A DNA stretch of 64,000 bases from Paludibacteraceae bacterium (GCA_024405895.1 JAKSNW010000001.1:62001-126000); one strand, 5' to 3'; counted from the stretch's first letter, positions 44,398 through 52,746 are shown. The notes: a model not told the origin generated them from the letters alone. Numbers and translations are program-made.

Positions 44398-45633
44398 CTA
44401 TTTATTGAAGCGTTTCATTTCCTCGACCTTGAGTTTTTCGACAATCGCAATATACGGAAGCATACTTTCGTGATGCGAATGACCAGACCACTTCATGACG
44501 ACCTCGCTTGGAATGCCTAAAGCAAGAGCGTTGACAATAAATGTTCGTCTGGCAGCGTGTGTCGTTAGTAGTTGCCACTTTGGTTTTACATCCTCGTGTC
44601 TTGTGTTTCCGATAAAGTATATAAGTCTTACAGGAGCATTGATGCCTACTGTCTTGGCAAGAATCTTTATTTGCTCATTGTATTTTTGGTTTGAGATAAC
44701 AGGTAGCGCTCTGTTATTCTTGAATCGTTTGTCTTTGTACTTGTTTAGTATAGTTGTTGAGTAGTTGTTTAGTTGTATTATAAGAGGGTCGTTTGTTTTT
44801 TTTGTGACTGACACAATGTGGTCAGAAAACACGTCAGAGCGTTGCAGTTTGGCAACGTCTGAATATCGTAGAGACGTAAAGCAGCAGAAGCAAAAGACAT
44901 CTCTGACTTGGCAAAGTGCTTCCGATGACAACTCGGCATTATAAAGCGTTTGTAGTTCGTCCCAAGTGAGGTAGATTTCGGCTTCTCGCTTTTCCCTACC
45001 TTTTATTTTGGGTTGAAACGTTTCGTAGGCACTACCATCATAGAGACCTTTCTTTTTGAGCCAGCGCATGTACCATTTGACTATCTCAATAGTCTTTGCG
45101 GTGGTGCTATTTCGGTAACCTTTATTGATAAGGTGAACCATCAGTGACTTTAGCGTTTCGTCATTTAGGTCTGCTATGGTTATGTTAGGATTCCAATTTT
45201 GAAGCCTATGTTTGTAAACCGATAGTGTGTTAATGGTGGTGTTAGTCCATTCTTTGAGTACAGACTCTTCGCAAACCCATTTGTCGAATTGTTCGTAAAA
45301 GTCTGGAGTTGTTCTTTGTGTTCTTGGTCTTATATTTAATATAGTATGTATGTGTGAACGTAGTTCGTCTTTTGTTGGAATCTTGTCTTGTATCTCATAT
45401 TTCGCAAAACATGATTCTGCTGCGTTTTCGTATTTAGCAAGTTCTCGGTTGATTTCTGCTGCAGAACGCTTAAAGTGTGTGGAGTTGTTTTTGCATCGTT
45501 GTGCTTCCCTATTCCACTTTGATTCGTCTATGTGAGCGGATATGAATAGAACAAGTTCTGTGTTGTTCCATCGGATGCGGAATCTCACAAAAGTTCGTTC
45601 TGGTCGGAAATAGTATGAGCGTTTAATCAGCAT
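44398..45633 (-). CDS. tyrosine-type site-specific integrase
   Basis: 411 residues. There is an N-terminal arm-binding region and a SAM-like core domain (EQFDKWVCEESVLKEWTNTT). The catalytic domain has R256 (CFTSLRYSDVAKL), H359-x-x-R362 (THAARRTF), H385 (WSGHSH) and the nucleophile Y394 (MLPY). It recombines the phage genome into the chromosome. Its position at the left end, reading outward, marks the prophage boundary; the attachment site is probably between 44240 and 44398 but cannot be fixed without the right end. Confidence 0.92.
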   Translation of the reverse strand: MLIKRSYYFRPERTFVRFRIRWNNTELVLFISAHIDESKWNREAQRCKNNSTHFKRSAAEINRELAKYENAAESCFAKYEIQDKIPTKDELRSHIHTILNIRPRTQRTTPDFYEQFDKWVCEESVLKEWTNTTINTLSVYKHRLQNWNPNITIADLNDETLKSLMVHLINKGYRNSTTAKTIEIVKWYMRWLKKKGLYDGSAYETFQPKIKGREKREAEIYLTWDELQTLYNAELSSEALCQVRDVFCFCCFTSLRYSDVAKLQRSDVFSDHIVSVTKKTNDPLIIQLNNYSTTILNKYKDKRFKNNRALPVISNQKYNEQIKILAKTVGINAPVRLIYFIGNTRHEDVKPKWQLLTTHAARRTFIVNALALGIPSEVVMKWSGHSHHESMLPYIAIVEKLKVEEMKRFNK

Positions 45634-45878
45634 AACATTCCACCATTGCCGTTAATTATCCAGTCTGCGGATACTCCATATGTGCAGATGTATGCTATCC
45701 ATTCTGGCTTGAGGACTGACACATTTGGTTGCGATTTGACGAGCAGGAAATTGCGTCTATCGATACCAAATTCTGTGGTAAAGGTTTTGACACCTCTTAT
45801 TCGTTTCATGGATATGAGTGAGTCGATAGCCAAGAAGAACCTGTGTGTTATCTCGACTCCTTGTTTTGATATGTTCAT
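45627..45878 (-). CDS. small phage regulator-like protein
   Basis: 83 residues. It resembles the DNA-binding part of Bacteroidales phage repressors (RFFLAIDSLISMKRIRGVKT and the ending VSADWIINGNGGML, matching SAEWLMRGNGEMF in the repressor at 46274). Overlaps with the integrase and the coiled-coil gene (4 bases) place all three in one leftward operon. Confidence 0.65.
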   Translation of the reverse strand: MNISKQGVEITHRFFLAIDSLISMKRIRGVKTFTTEFGIDRRNFLLVKSQPNVSVLKPEWIAYICTYGVSADWIINGNGGMLC

Positions 45879-46264
45879 ATTGTTTGTGCCTTGTTTGCTA
45901 TAGTGAGTACATTGTGTTTTGATTCAGTGAAAGATGCTATGATGTGTAGAAGTTCGTAGTGTTCTTTGTTTTTGGTTTCTTCCATCCTTTGCGCATTCTC
46001 GACCAAGTCCATAAGACGTTTGTTATGCAGAATAAGTTCTTTGTTCTGCATGATTATTTCGTTATGGCTATCAACAAGGTTGTTGATATGTCCCGAATAC
46101 GTTTCGGTTAGTTTGTGTTCTGTCTCGGCAAGCTTCCTCACAATTTCGTTAGTTTGGTCGATACGTTTCTCCGACTGAATCAATAGTTGACCGATTCTGT
46201 CGAAATATCGTTCCAAGATTACGATAAGTTGTGTAGTTAGTTGTTCGTTTAATTCGTTACTCAT
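45875..46264 (-). CDS. coiled-coil protein of the immunity operon
   Basis: 129 residues, almost wholly heptad-type helix (RIGQLLIQSEKRIDQTNEIV, HNEIIMQNKELILHNKRLMD). No membrane segment. It lies between the repressor and the small regulator with overlapping or nearly touching ends. Function unknown. Confidence 0.55.
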   Translation of the reverse strand: MSNELNEQLTTQLIVILERYFDRIGQLLIQSEKRIDQTNEIVRKLAETEHKLTETYSGHINNLVDSHNEIIMQNKELILHNKRLMDLVENAQRMEETKNKEHYELLHIIASFTESKHNVLTIANKAQTI

Positions 46265-46273
46265 GACATGATG

Positions 46274-46678
46274 TTATTTAGTTTGTAGAAGTAGGTCAGT
46301 AAGTTTCTCTATCCTCTCGGTGAGTTTATCGTTTTTGTCGATAAGACGTTTGATTGTTTCCGATTCGGATTCGTTGATAGAACCAGCAACGTTGGAGAAT
46401 GTAGCACCGCTATTATTGCCGCCAGAAATTTCCTGTCGAGCGTAATTCGTAGGATTGGAGATAAACATTTCTCCGTTACCTCGCATAAGCCATTCGGCAG
46501 ATATATCGACATATCGGTTAAGAATAGCCGAAATTATGTTTATTGGTATACCATTCTTGGCACGGAGTGCAGAATTGAATGTTGATTGTGACACAGAAAT
46601 AGACATTGCGAATTTAGCTTCCGACAATCCGTAATGTTCAAGCAGCAAGATAACTCGCTGTGTAATTGTTTGTTCCAT
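46274..46678 (-). CDS. CI-like phage repressor
   Basis: 134 residues from ATG 46678 (MEQTITQRVILLLEHYG). The frame could extend to 46903, but that would cross both promoters and the operator, so it is rejected. There is an Xre-type HTH (SEAKFAMSISVSQSTFNSAL), the SAEWLMRGNGEMF motif common to Bacteroidales phage repressors, and a C-terminal coiled tail (IKRLIDKNDKLTERIEKLTD) for dimerisation. Its promoter is the leftward one at 46807-46838. It should keep the prophage silent by binding the inverted repeat at 46761-46804. Confidence 0.75.
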   Translation of the reverse strand: MEQTITQRVILLLEHYGLSEAKFAMSISVSQSTFNSALRAKNGIPINIISAILNRYVDISAEWLMRGNGEMFISNPTNYARQEISGGNNSGATFSNVAGSINESESETIKRLIDKNDKLTERIEKLTDLLLQTK

Positions 46679-46725
46679 TGCGATAGATATTTTTTTAGAG
46701 TGCAAGCGATTTTTTCGTTGGAAAA

Positions 46726-46758
46726 TTTGGTTATTACGCCCAAATTTACTAATTTTAC
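46726..46758 (+). promoter_or_regulatory. rightward early promoter of the prophage
   Basis: TTTG at 46726-46729, exactly 20 bases, then TAATTTTAC at 46750-46758. The box ends in TTTAC rather than the host TTTGC, a variant shared with five other phage promoters in this element. Confidence 0.75.
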
Positions 46759-46760
46759 AA

Positions 46761-46804
46761 TCGGAAACCATAGCCAATGTGGAAAGTTTGCAAATGGTTT
46801 CCGA
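46761..46804. promoter_or_regulatory. 11-bp inverted-repeat operator between face-to-face promoters
   Basis: TCGGAAACCAT (46761-46771) and ATGGTTTCCGA (46794-46804) are perfect inverted copies 33 bases apart, about three helical turns. They cover the start regions of both opposing promoters. Confidence 0.75.
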
Positions 46805-46806
46805 GT

Positions 46807-46838
46807 GCAAAGATAACAAAATATAACGAAATGGCAAA
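46807..46838 (-). promoter_or_regulatory. leftward repressor promoter (host type)
   Basis: On the minus strand TTTG (46835-46838), 19 bases, TATCTTTGC (46807-46815): a host-type box. Its -33 element overlaps the start codon of the rightward gene at 46831. Confidence 0.75.
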
Positions 46839-47019
46839 GAGAATTTTACCGAAATTTGGTGACATCGAAGCATTGTACAAAAAGTTCGGCTACAGCAAGC
46901 CAACTATCCGTCTTATCTTAATGGGTAACGCTGACAATGAGAAATACATTGAAGTAAGACGTTACGCAGTTGAGGAATTGAAATGCAGATATGATGAACC
47001 AACTGTTTTTGAAGGATAA
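46831..47019 (+). CDS. small early phage protein, Cro-like position
   Basis: 62 residues from ATG 46831 (MAKRILPKFGDIEALYKKFG); a longer frame from 46777 would start inside the operator. The KKFGYSKPTIRLILMGNADN segment looks like a helix-turn-helix. The position opposite the repressor suggests a Cro-type role, which is inference. Its stop overlaps the next start by one base. Confidence 0.6.
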   Translation: MAKRILPKFGDIEALYKKFGYSKPTIRLILMGNADNEKYIEVRRYAVEELKCRYDEPTVFEG

Positions 47020-47288
47020 TGGAATATAATGACGATACTCCTGTATGGCAACTATCCGTTGGAGAATTAAGGGAGATTATCAAGTCTTTGATAATCTCAA
47101 ACTTGCCAAGTACAACTAATGATGAGCAAGAAGTGTATTACGGAATAAAGGGCATTGCAAAGTCTTTAGGAGTCAGCGAAAGAACGGCTCAAAGATATAA
47201 AAGTAATGGAGAACTGGAAGGCACTATTACTCAAGTTGGAAGAACTATAGTATTTGATAAGAGTAGGCTTAAAAAATCTTGCAAGTAG
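47019..47288 (+). CDS. DUF3853-like excisionase-type HTH protein
   Basis: 89 residues. TPVWQLSVGELREIIKSLI followed by YGIKGIAKSLGVSERTAQRY and GTITQVGRTIVFDKSRLKK is the winged-helix pattern of DUF3853/excisionase-like proteins of Bacteroidales elements. It may act in excision or early gene control. It is directly coupled to the gene before it. Confidence 0.65.
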   Translation: MEYNDDTPVWQLSVGELREIIKSLIISNLPSTTNDEQEVYYGIKGIAKSLGVSERTAQRYKSNGELEGTITQVGRTIVFDKSRLKKSCK

Positions 47289-47308
47289 TTGATTTTTAGG
47301 GCATTAAA

Positions 47309-47351
47309 TTTGGTCATATCAAAATTATTTAGTAATTTTACATCGTAATAA
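47309..47351 (+). promoter_or_regulatory. phage early promoter with shared leader (copy 1)
   Basis: TTTG 47309, GGTCATATCA in the spacer, TAATTTTAC 47333-47341, then ATCGTAATAA. Confidence 0.75.
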
Positions 47352-47375
47352 GAAACCACTAAATAAGTAAGGTAT

Positions 47376-47555
47376 ATGAAAAGAACATTATCAAAAATTG
47401 GCATGATTGCCTACGCAATTTCGGTTATCTTAATGGTAGCCTTGATTGTATCCCTGTCTGCAGATTTGGGAAGTGCAAATTGTAACCTTATTCTGGGTTA
47501 TGTAGCGTTCACATGCGGAATCGTTGGAATCGGAATTACAAGTTTTATTAACTAA
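47376..47555 (+). CDS. small two-helix membrane protein
   Basis: 59 residues (MKRTLSKIGMIAYAIS...). Two hydrophobic helices (MIAYAISVILMVALIVSL and LILGYVAFTCGIVGIGI). It is the first gene after the shared-leader promoter, with the typical GTAAGGTATATG start region. Function unknown; superinfection exclusion is one possibility for such early membrane proteins. Confidence 0.55.
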   Translation: MKRTLSKIGMIAYAISVILMVALIVSLSADLGSANCNLILGYVAFTCGIVGIGITSFIN

Positions 47556-47571
47556 ATATCAAACGAACGCA

Positions 47572-47850
47572 ATGGAAGAAAAAAAGAATGTCCAAGAGGA
47601 CAGCGTTCAAATGAACGCAGAAGAAAGAATTGCGGAACTCGAGTGTTCTGCAAAGATGTATCAGAAGTGGTACTATGAGACAATGTCAAAGCTTGACAAA
47701 TCAGAGAAGAAACTCCAAAAGGCTTGCGAAATCGTTGAATCTTTGTTTGAAGTTGCTGTTAGCAACGCAAACGTTGACCAAACAATGGGGTCACTCCTTG
47801 AAGTTCTTGTTGAAACTGTGAAAGAAACAATCAAACCAAGCAATGAGTAA
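47572..47850 (+). CDS. coiled-coil early phage protein
   Basis: 92 residues from ATG 47572. Charged coiled coil (AEERIAELECSAKMYQKWYY, SEKKLQKACEIVESLF). It overlaps the Rad52-like gene by 8 bases. Function unknown. Confidence 0.55.
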   Translation: MEEKKNVQEDSVQMNAEERIAELECSAKMYQKWYYETMSKLDKSEKKLQKACEIVESLFEVAVSNANVDQTMGSLLEVLVETVKETIKPSNE

Positions 47851-48526
47851 GGATTTGAACTTCAGAACACTGAATGCGGATGAGATTGAAGTCCGCATTC
47901 AGTCTGTCAACTCACAGAAAAAGGGTGCTGTCTTGCTGTTATACAAAGACGCACGATGCGACATGAACATCTTGGATGAGACTGTAGGAGCTATGAATTG
48001 GCAGCGTTCACACTCAAGAGATAATGCGAACTGTGTTGTTTCAATCTATGACGAAGACAAAAAGTTGTGGGTATCGAAAGAGGACACAGGAACAGAGTCA
48101 ATGACAGAGAAAGAAAAAGGTCTGGCTTCGGACTCTTTCAAAAGAGCGTGTTTCAACTGGGGAATCGGAAGAGAACTTTATACGGCTCCGTTTACTTGGG
48201 TAAAGCTTGAGGATTCGGAGATTGTAAATGGGAAGTGCTACACTCGTTTTAGAGTGAAGCATATAGCTTACGATGACAAGCACATCTGCGAGTTGATAAT
48301 TGTAGATGCGAACAACAATGAGCGTTTCTTCTGGTCACACTACAAGAGGTCAACATTGCCACAATCTGTGGACATAAGAGAGGTTGTTAACAAGTATCTT
48401 GAAGAGAATGCCGAAGTTAAAAAGGTGGTTCTTTCATACTACAAGGTAGACGACTTGGAAATGTTGAGTCCGGTTAATGTAAAAGAAGTGTACGATAAAT
48501 TCAAAAAAGACGGAAAAATAAAGTAA
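47843..48526 (+). CDS. Rad52-like single-strand annealing protein
   Basis: 227 residues. The order GAMNWQRSHSRDNANCVVSI, then LWVSKEDTGTES, then GLASDSFKRACFNWGIGREL is typical of the phage Rad52/DdrA-like annealing family, which forms rings on single-stranded DNA during recombination. Its neighbours (a protein with an SSB-like acidic tip and a NinB-like protein) make a recombination module. No 5'-3' exonuclease partner is visible nearby. Confidence 0.7.
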   Translation: MSKDLNFRTLNADEIEVRIQSVNSQKKGAVLLLYKDARCDMNILDETVGAMNWQRSHSRDNANCVVSIYDEDKKLWVSKEDTGTESMTEKEKGLASDSFKRACFNWGIGRELYTAPFTWVKLEDSEIVNGKCYTRFRVKHIAYDDKHICELIIVDANNNERFFWSHYKRSTLPQSVDIREVVNKYLEENAEVKKVVLSYYKVDDLEMLSPVNVKEVYDKFKKDGKIK

Positions 48527-48530
48527 AACT

Positions 48531-48827
48531 ATGGCTACAATTTTTCTGGACATTTGTTTGTCCGACATTCCGAAAGAGTTAATCAAGAAAGTGGAGTCCA
48601 ATGGAAAGTGCTACCTTTATGCAAAGTTGGTAGAACGCAAAGAAATGGACAAGTACGGCAACACGCACTTTATCTCATGCGAACCACGAAAAGAAGAGAG
48701 AAAGGAAAACGTGAACTACTATATCGGTAGTGGCAAGTTGTATGTTCCAAAGGATGTGCAAGTTCAAGTCAGCCACAATGATATTGAGAACGCTCCTGTA
48801 GCAGAAGAAGGAGATTTTCCATTCTAA
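48531..48827 (+). CDS. small protein with an SSB-like acidic tip
   Basis: 98 residues, beta-rich (YLYAKLVERKEMDKYGNTHF), ending EEGDFPF. The end resembles the DDIPF tail by which SSB recruits partners. It may be a divergent single-strand binding protein or a mimic of its tail. It starts 4 bases after the Rad52-like gene. Confidence 0.5.
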   Translation: MATIFLDICLSDIPKELIKKVESNGKCYLYAKLVERKEMDKYGNTHFISCEPRKEERKENVNYYIGSGKLYVPKDVQVQVSHNDIENAPVAEEGDFPF

Positions 48828-48840
48828 AAAAAGCAAAGAC

Positions 48841-49293
48841 ATGAAAGAAGAAATCATCAAAGACGTTGCCTTGTTCTCAAAGGCTAATATTGAGAAAATT
48901 TGCACCGATGTAATAAATAGAGTAGAAGAGGGCGAGCTGAACCCTTTGGCTGTCGAGATTCTGTGTGCTGCTTTGGAAAAGGCTATCAAGAACATCCGCA
49001 GTCATGTTTCTGATGAAGCTTTGAGTGAAGCCTACAAATTCGGAGAAAAGAAATTCAAAGCATACGGATGCGAAGTGTCTATTCGAGACGTTGGAGTTAA
49101 ATACGATTACTCGGTATCAAGCGAGTGGTCAAGACTGAACGAGGAAAAAGAGACGCTGAATGAAAAGATGAAGTCTTTAGAAACGAGAATGAAAGCTGCA
49201 AGTGAAAACAGCATTTTCTATGATGCAGACGGAACGGAAATCAGTTTTGTTCCACGAACATCAAAAGAGAGTGTGACGGTTACGTTTAAGTAG
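48841..49293 (+). CDS. early phage protein with central coiled coil
   Basis: 150 residues. A helical N-terminal half (NPLAVEILCAALEKAIKNIR), a coiled segment (LNEEKETLNEKMKSLETRMK) and a short beta tail. Part of the recombination/replication block; family not recognised. Its stop overlaps the GTG start of the next gene. Confidence 0.5.
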   Translation: MKEEIIKDVALFSKANIEKICTDVINRVEEGELNPLAVEILCAALEKAIKNIRSHVSDEALSEAYKFGEKKFKAYGCEVSIRDVGVKYDYSVSSEWSRLNEEKETLNEKMKSLETRMKAASENSIFYDADGTEISFVPRTSKESVTVTFK

Positions 49294-49697
49294 TGAAGTT
49301 CGTTCTCAACATACAAAATGGGGGGTATAGTCTTAAAGAGTTAAGGCTATACCTTTCCCATATTAAAGACGCTAAGGTTGTAATTGAAGCGAAGAAACTG
49401 TATGATAAGCGCTCACTGAACCAGAATAGCTATCTATGGGGTGTTGTTTATCCTTTGGTGCTTGAAGGTTTGTTAGACGTGGGTTATGATGCGTTTACAA
49501 GCGTGTCTGACGTTCACGAATACTGTAAAACCATGTTCTTGTCAAGGGAAGTCGTAAACCACCAAACTGGTGAGGTAATAAGATTCCCTGTGTCGACAAC
49601 AGAAATGGACACAAAGGAGTTCGGAACATACATTGATTCAATTAGACTATGGGCGGCTGAGTATTTAAGTGTAGTAATCCCAGACGCAAAAATATGA
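49293..49697 (+). CDS. NinB-like recombination protein
   Basis: 134 residues with a GTG start overlapping the previous stop (TAGTG). KKLYDKRSLNQNSYLWGVVY, then VHEYCKTMFLSREVV, and TTEMDTKEFGTYIDSIRLWA match the NinB/Orf-type phage recombination mediator pattern. It is the third member of the recombination module. Confidence 0.7.
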   Translation: MKFVLNIQNGGYSLKELRLYLSHIKDAKVVIEAKKLYDKRSLNQNSYLWGVVYPLVLEGLLDVGYDAFTSVSDVHEYCKTMFLSREVVNHQTGEVIRFPVSTTEMDTKEFGTYIDSIRLWAAEYLSVVIPDAKI

Positions 49698-49698
49698 G

Positions 49699-50541
49699 AT
49701 GGCAAAGATAGAATCATTCGTCTTGAGATTGGCGAATCTAAAGATATTGTCCAAGATGACCGATGAACAATGCGGACGCTTGTTCAAGGCTATTCGGCTA
49801 CTTCAATTAGAGTTGTGTTCAGTTGACGCAACACAGGAAGAGGTAGACGGATGGAATAGCGAGCTATCAAGAATCTTGGAAGATGACTTCGTAGACCTTG
49901 CTTTTACGATGATACGTGAGCAAATGATTGCAGACCACAAAAAGTATTTAGAGGTATGCGAGAAAAGACGTGCAGCGGTAAATACAAGGTATGCTAAAAA
50001 GGAAGATGCAGAGGTTGAGGTTGTTAGTGCAGAGCCTACAAATGTATACAAAAGTATACAAGAGGATACAAACGGCTACAAAACGATACAAACATCTACA
50101 ACTGGTGTACAAGCGCCTACAAACGCAAGTGATAATGATAATGATAATGATAATGATAATGATAATGATAATGATGTAGTAGATAATGGTGGTATGCTGT
50201 TTTCGGCTGAAGCCGTTCCTGTGGCACCATCATCAAAGCAAAAAAAGAATGATAAGGACAAGATAGATTTTGATGCACTCGCAGATTTCTGGAATCGGAA
50301 CGTTGATACAAGAAGATTCCACAAGGTAGCAAAACCATTCGGAGAAAAGCGCAAGAAGAAAGTCCAGAAGATGGCAGATATGTTCGGCAAAGAAAAGATA
50401 GTTGTGGCTATAAATGCGCTTAATGAGCATTCGTTTTTCAAGACTGCAGAACATATAGGGTTTGACTGGGTGTTCGAAGAAGAGCATTTTCAACGAATAG
50501 TAGAGGGGTTCTATGACGACCAAAATAGTAGGCAGATATGA
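49699..50541 (+). CDS. phage replication protein, DUF6291-like N-terminus
   Basis: 280 residues. The first about 100 (SFVLRLANLKILSKMTDEQC, FDLAFT-type helices) match DUF6291-type phage proteins. A low-complexity linker follows, containing about seven Asp-Asn pairs. The C-terminal helical domain (FDALADFWNRNVDTRRFHKV, GFDWVFEEEHFQRIVEG) is the helicase-loader/replisome-organiser type. It overlaps the DnaB-like gene by ATGA, so it likely loads that helicase. Confidence 0.65.
   Translation: MAKIESFVLRLANLKILSKMTDEQCGRLFKAIRLLQLELCSVDATQEEVDGWNSELSRILEDDFVDLAFTMIREQMIADHKKYLEVCEKRRAAVNTRYAKKEDAEVEVVSAEPTNVYKSIQEDTNGYKTIQTSTTGVQAPTNASDNDNDNDNDNDNDNDVVDNGGMLFSAEAVPVAPSSKQKKNDKDKIDFDALADFWNRNVDTRRFHKVAKPFGEKRKKKVQKMADMFGKEKIVVAINALNEHSFFKTAEHIGFDWVFEEEHFQRIVEGFYDDQNSRQI
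50131..50175 (+). repeat. GATAAT hexanucleotide microsatellite, seven copies
   Basis: It lies inside the replication gene and encodes alternating Asp-Asn. Copy changes keep the frame. Confidence 0.9.
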
Positions 50542-51878
50542 GTAGAGTAAAATTGTGCGATGTACTAATTGAAGAACAGGTGGTTGGTGCATTCATGCTT
50601 AATCCAAATGAATTTGATAAGTATGAATTAAAGAGCGAGTACTTTGCGTCTGAATGTAAGTTGATTTATGAGAAGATGCTTAAGTGCAGAAAAAACGGAC
50701 TAACTGTTGAGATGTCAAACGTACTCTTTGAGTGTTCAGACGATGAAGAAGTGTTATATGATAGAATTGTGGATATATCTACAAAGGTGATTACAGCATT
50801 TAATCTGAAGAAGCATGTAGATATACTCCATAGGTTGTATAACGCGAGAACTCTTTACGATACGATGACTATATCGATGAGCGATATTCTGGAGTATAAA
50901 GACATTGGTTCTGCTTTAGAAAAGTTGGAGCAAGGAATAAGTGCTACCTGTATGGAAATGTCAACAGAAGCCGTTAACATGGACGACTCTGTTGATTTCG
51001 CTATAGAGCAAATGTGTGAAGTCCTTGATAACAGAATATATATTCCGACTGGCTTCTTTGGTCTTGATAGGCTTCTGAATGGTGGCTTCAAGTATCCAGA
51101 CTTAATAGTTATAGGTGGTCGACCATCGATGGGCAAATCTCAATTTGCGATACATTTTGCGGAATCAGCTGCAAGGGCGAACAAGAATGTTCTGTTTGTT
51201 AGCATTGAGATGACAAAGGAGCAGATAGTAAAACGTATGCTGTGTGAGCGAGAAGGTGTGACAATGGAAAGGTTGAATCATGGAGATGTGTCTTCAAGGG
51301 ACGTTGCGGAAAGAGCGGCATACTTGAGGACGCTTCCGATTAACATCTTGGACACTCCAGATTGCAGAAACATCAGCACTATCAAAAGGGTTGCGAGAAA
51401 GTATAGTAGAAAGGGAATGTTAGACTTCTTGATAATAGACTATTTGCAGTTGATAAGAACCGATTTAACTTTCGGCACAAGAGATTTGCAGATAGGATAT
51501 ATAACAAGTGAGTTGAAAAATCTCGCAAAAGAGTTGAGAGTTCCGGTTATGATACTTGCTCAAGTAGGCAGACCGCCAAAGGGCGAGAAAGTGTTTGAAC
51601 CATCATTGAGTGACTTGCGTGAATCTGGCAACATTGAGCAAGACGCAGATGTAGTAATCTTTCCGCATCGTCCGACTTATTACAACCCATCATTAACTGA
51701 ATGGGAGAACAAAGGAGAATTGATTCTCGCAAAGCAGCGTGAGGGTGTAAGAATGAAGAATATATGCTTCGAACACGATGAGCAATTCAAAAGAATCTGG
51801 GAATGTGAAGATATTCAAGAACAAAGATATGAGCAAAGAAATGCAAACGAAGAAAACAATGGTTACGTACCATTTTAA
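50538..51878 (+). CDS. DnaB-like replicative helicase
   Basis: 446 residues. The N-terminal DnaB domain (CDVLIEEQVVGAFMLNPNEF) is followed by the RecA-like motor with Walker A GGRPSMGKS (about 193-201) and DFLIIDYLQLI (Walker B). VMILAQVGRPPKGEK and SGNIEQDADVVIFPHRP are the later motifs. It unwinds DNA at the phage fork. It is coupled to the upstream replisome protein. Confidence 0.92.
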   Translation: MSRVKLCDVLIEEQVVGAFMLNPNEFDKYELKSEYFASECKLIYEKMLKCRKNGLTVEMSNVLFECSDDEEVLYDRIVDISTKVITAFNLKKHVDILHRLYNARTLYDTMTISMSDILEYKDIGSALEKLEQGISATCMEMSTEAVNMDDSVDFAIEQMCEVLDNRIYIPTGFFGLDRLLNGGFKYPDLIVIGGRPSMGKSQFAIHFAESAARANKNVLFVSIEMTKEQIVKRMLCEREGVTMERLNHGDVSSRDVAERAAYLRTLPINILDTPDCRNISTIKRVARKYSRKGMLDFLIIDYLQLIRTDLTFGTRDLQIGYITSELKNLAKELRVPVMILAQVGRPPKGEKVFEPSLSDLRESGNIEQDADVVIFPHRPTYYNPSLTEWENKGELILAKQREGVRMKNICFEHDEQFKRIWECEDIQEQRYEQRNANEENNGYVPF

Positions 51879-52077
51879 TGAGAAAACCTATGACTATCTG
51901 ATAGAGAGTCTTAATAGGTGTCAGCGTTCTATAGAAGCAATTCTGTACAATGAGCGGTGCAATAAGATTCGGATGAAAAGGATGGATTCTATAACTCGAG
52001 AAGACCTTGAGTCTTTGGTGAGATATATAGAGTCAAGGAAAGCAAACGCTCTAAAACTTACGAATAAAGATGTGTGA
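51829..52077 (+). CDS. small early phage protein
   Basis: 82 residues if started at ATG 51829 (MSKEMQTKK). TYHFNEKTYDYLIESLNRCQ and a basic helix follow. It overlaps the helicase 3' end by 50 bases, so an internal start (51841) is also possible. No family known. Confidence 0.5.
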   Translation: MSKEMQTKKTMVTYHFNEKTYDYLIESLNRCQRSIEAILYNERCNKIRMKRMDSITREDLESLVRYIESRKANALKLTNKDV

Positions 52078-52125
52078 AAGACACGCAATTATTTTTGTAA
52101 GACATTGAAAATAAATGCGTTTTTG

Positions 52126-52168
52126 TTTGGTCATATCACAAAAAATTTGTAATTTTACATCGTAATAA
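52126..52168 (+). promoter_or_regulatory. phage early promoter with shared leader (copy 2)
   Basis: TTTG 52126-52129, GGTCATATCA, 20-base spacer, TAATTTTAC 52150-52158, then ATCGTAATAAAAAAC. Confidence 0.8.
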
Positions 52169-52196
52169 AAAACACATAAAACAAACAAGTAAGAGA

Positions 52197-52379
52197 ATGA
52201 AAAAGGAAAATCTTGAGTCACTCAAAAGAGTAAACGAGTTGCTCTCAAAAGCATCTGAAGAGTTCGCAAAGAAAGTGGACTACTCCGACAATGAATTAAA
52301 TGAAGTAAAGGTAGACAAAGCGTACTTCAAGGTTCGCAAAGCTATGCATCTTGTAAGACAGTTAATCGGAGAAGAATAG
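52197..52379 (+). CDS. small helical phage protein, 60 residues
   Basis: Highly charged helices (LESLKRVNELLSKASEEFAK, KAYFKVRKAMHLVRQLIGEE). Its start follows the shared leader AACAAGTAAGAGAATG. Function unknown. A GC-rich hairpin follows. Confidence 0.55.
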   Translation: MKKENLESLKRVNELLSKASEEFAKKVDYSDNELNEVKVDKAYFKVRKAMHLVRQLIGEE

Positions 52380-52390
52380 TAAACAAAAAG

Positions 52391-52413
52391 GGGTGGCGGC
52401 AAGTTCGCCACCC
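52391..52413 (+). terminator. strong hairpin without a T-run (attenuator or processing site)
   Basis: GGGTGGCG / CGCCACCC, 8 bp with a 7-base loop, between two small genes. Downstream is ATAACGTAATAA, so intrinsic termination would be weak. It may instead stabilise the upstream message. Confidence 0.55.
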
Positions 52414-52437
52414 ATAACGTAATAAAAGACTTAAGCA

Positions 52438-52746
52438 ATGGAAAATCAAGAGTTAAAACTGTATGTGTCTATGACCGACAAGTTCATGTCTGGTTGGGGA
52501 CGAGCAGAAGGAAAAATCAGCAAGTTTGTCGTTGAGTGTTCAAGTTGGGCGCAAGCAGACGAAATTGAGTTCGTGGCAAGCCATAGACCAGACATGGTTC
52601 GAGTAAAGGTGTCACACATCAAACCCAACTACTCGTCAAGCCGTTATCATGTTTCTCTTCGAACCTATGAAGAGTGTAGCGGATGGAGATACTCAAAGGT
52701 GATAGAAAATTGGAAAGGCGAAAAAGAAAGCAGATTGAGAAGATGA
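52438..52746 (+). CDS. phage protein, 102 residues
   Basis: MTDKFMSGWGRAEGKISKFV and the ending RYHVSLRTYEECSGWRYSKV suggest a small beta-rich domain. The start is preceded by ACGTAATAAAAGACTTAAGCA, nearly the same as before the gene at 55133. Overlaps the next gene by ATGA. Family unknown. Confidence 0.55.
   Translation: MENQELKLYVSMTDKFMSGWGRAEGKISKFVVECSSWAQADEIEFVASHRPDMVRVKVSHIKPNYSSSRYHVSLRTYEECSGWRYSKVIENWKGEKESRLRR

Noticed and set aside
46777..46830. Longer N-termini for the early gene at 46831 and the repressor at 46678
   Set aside because: Both would begin inside or beyond the operator and promoters, so the shorter starts were chosen.
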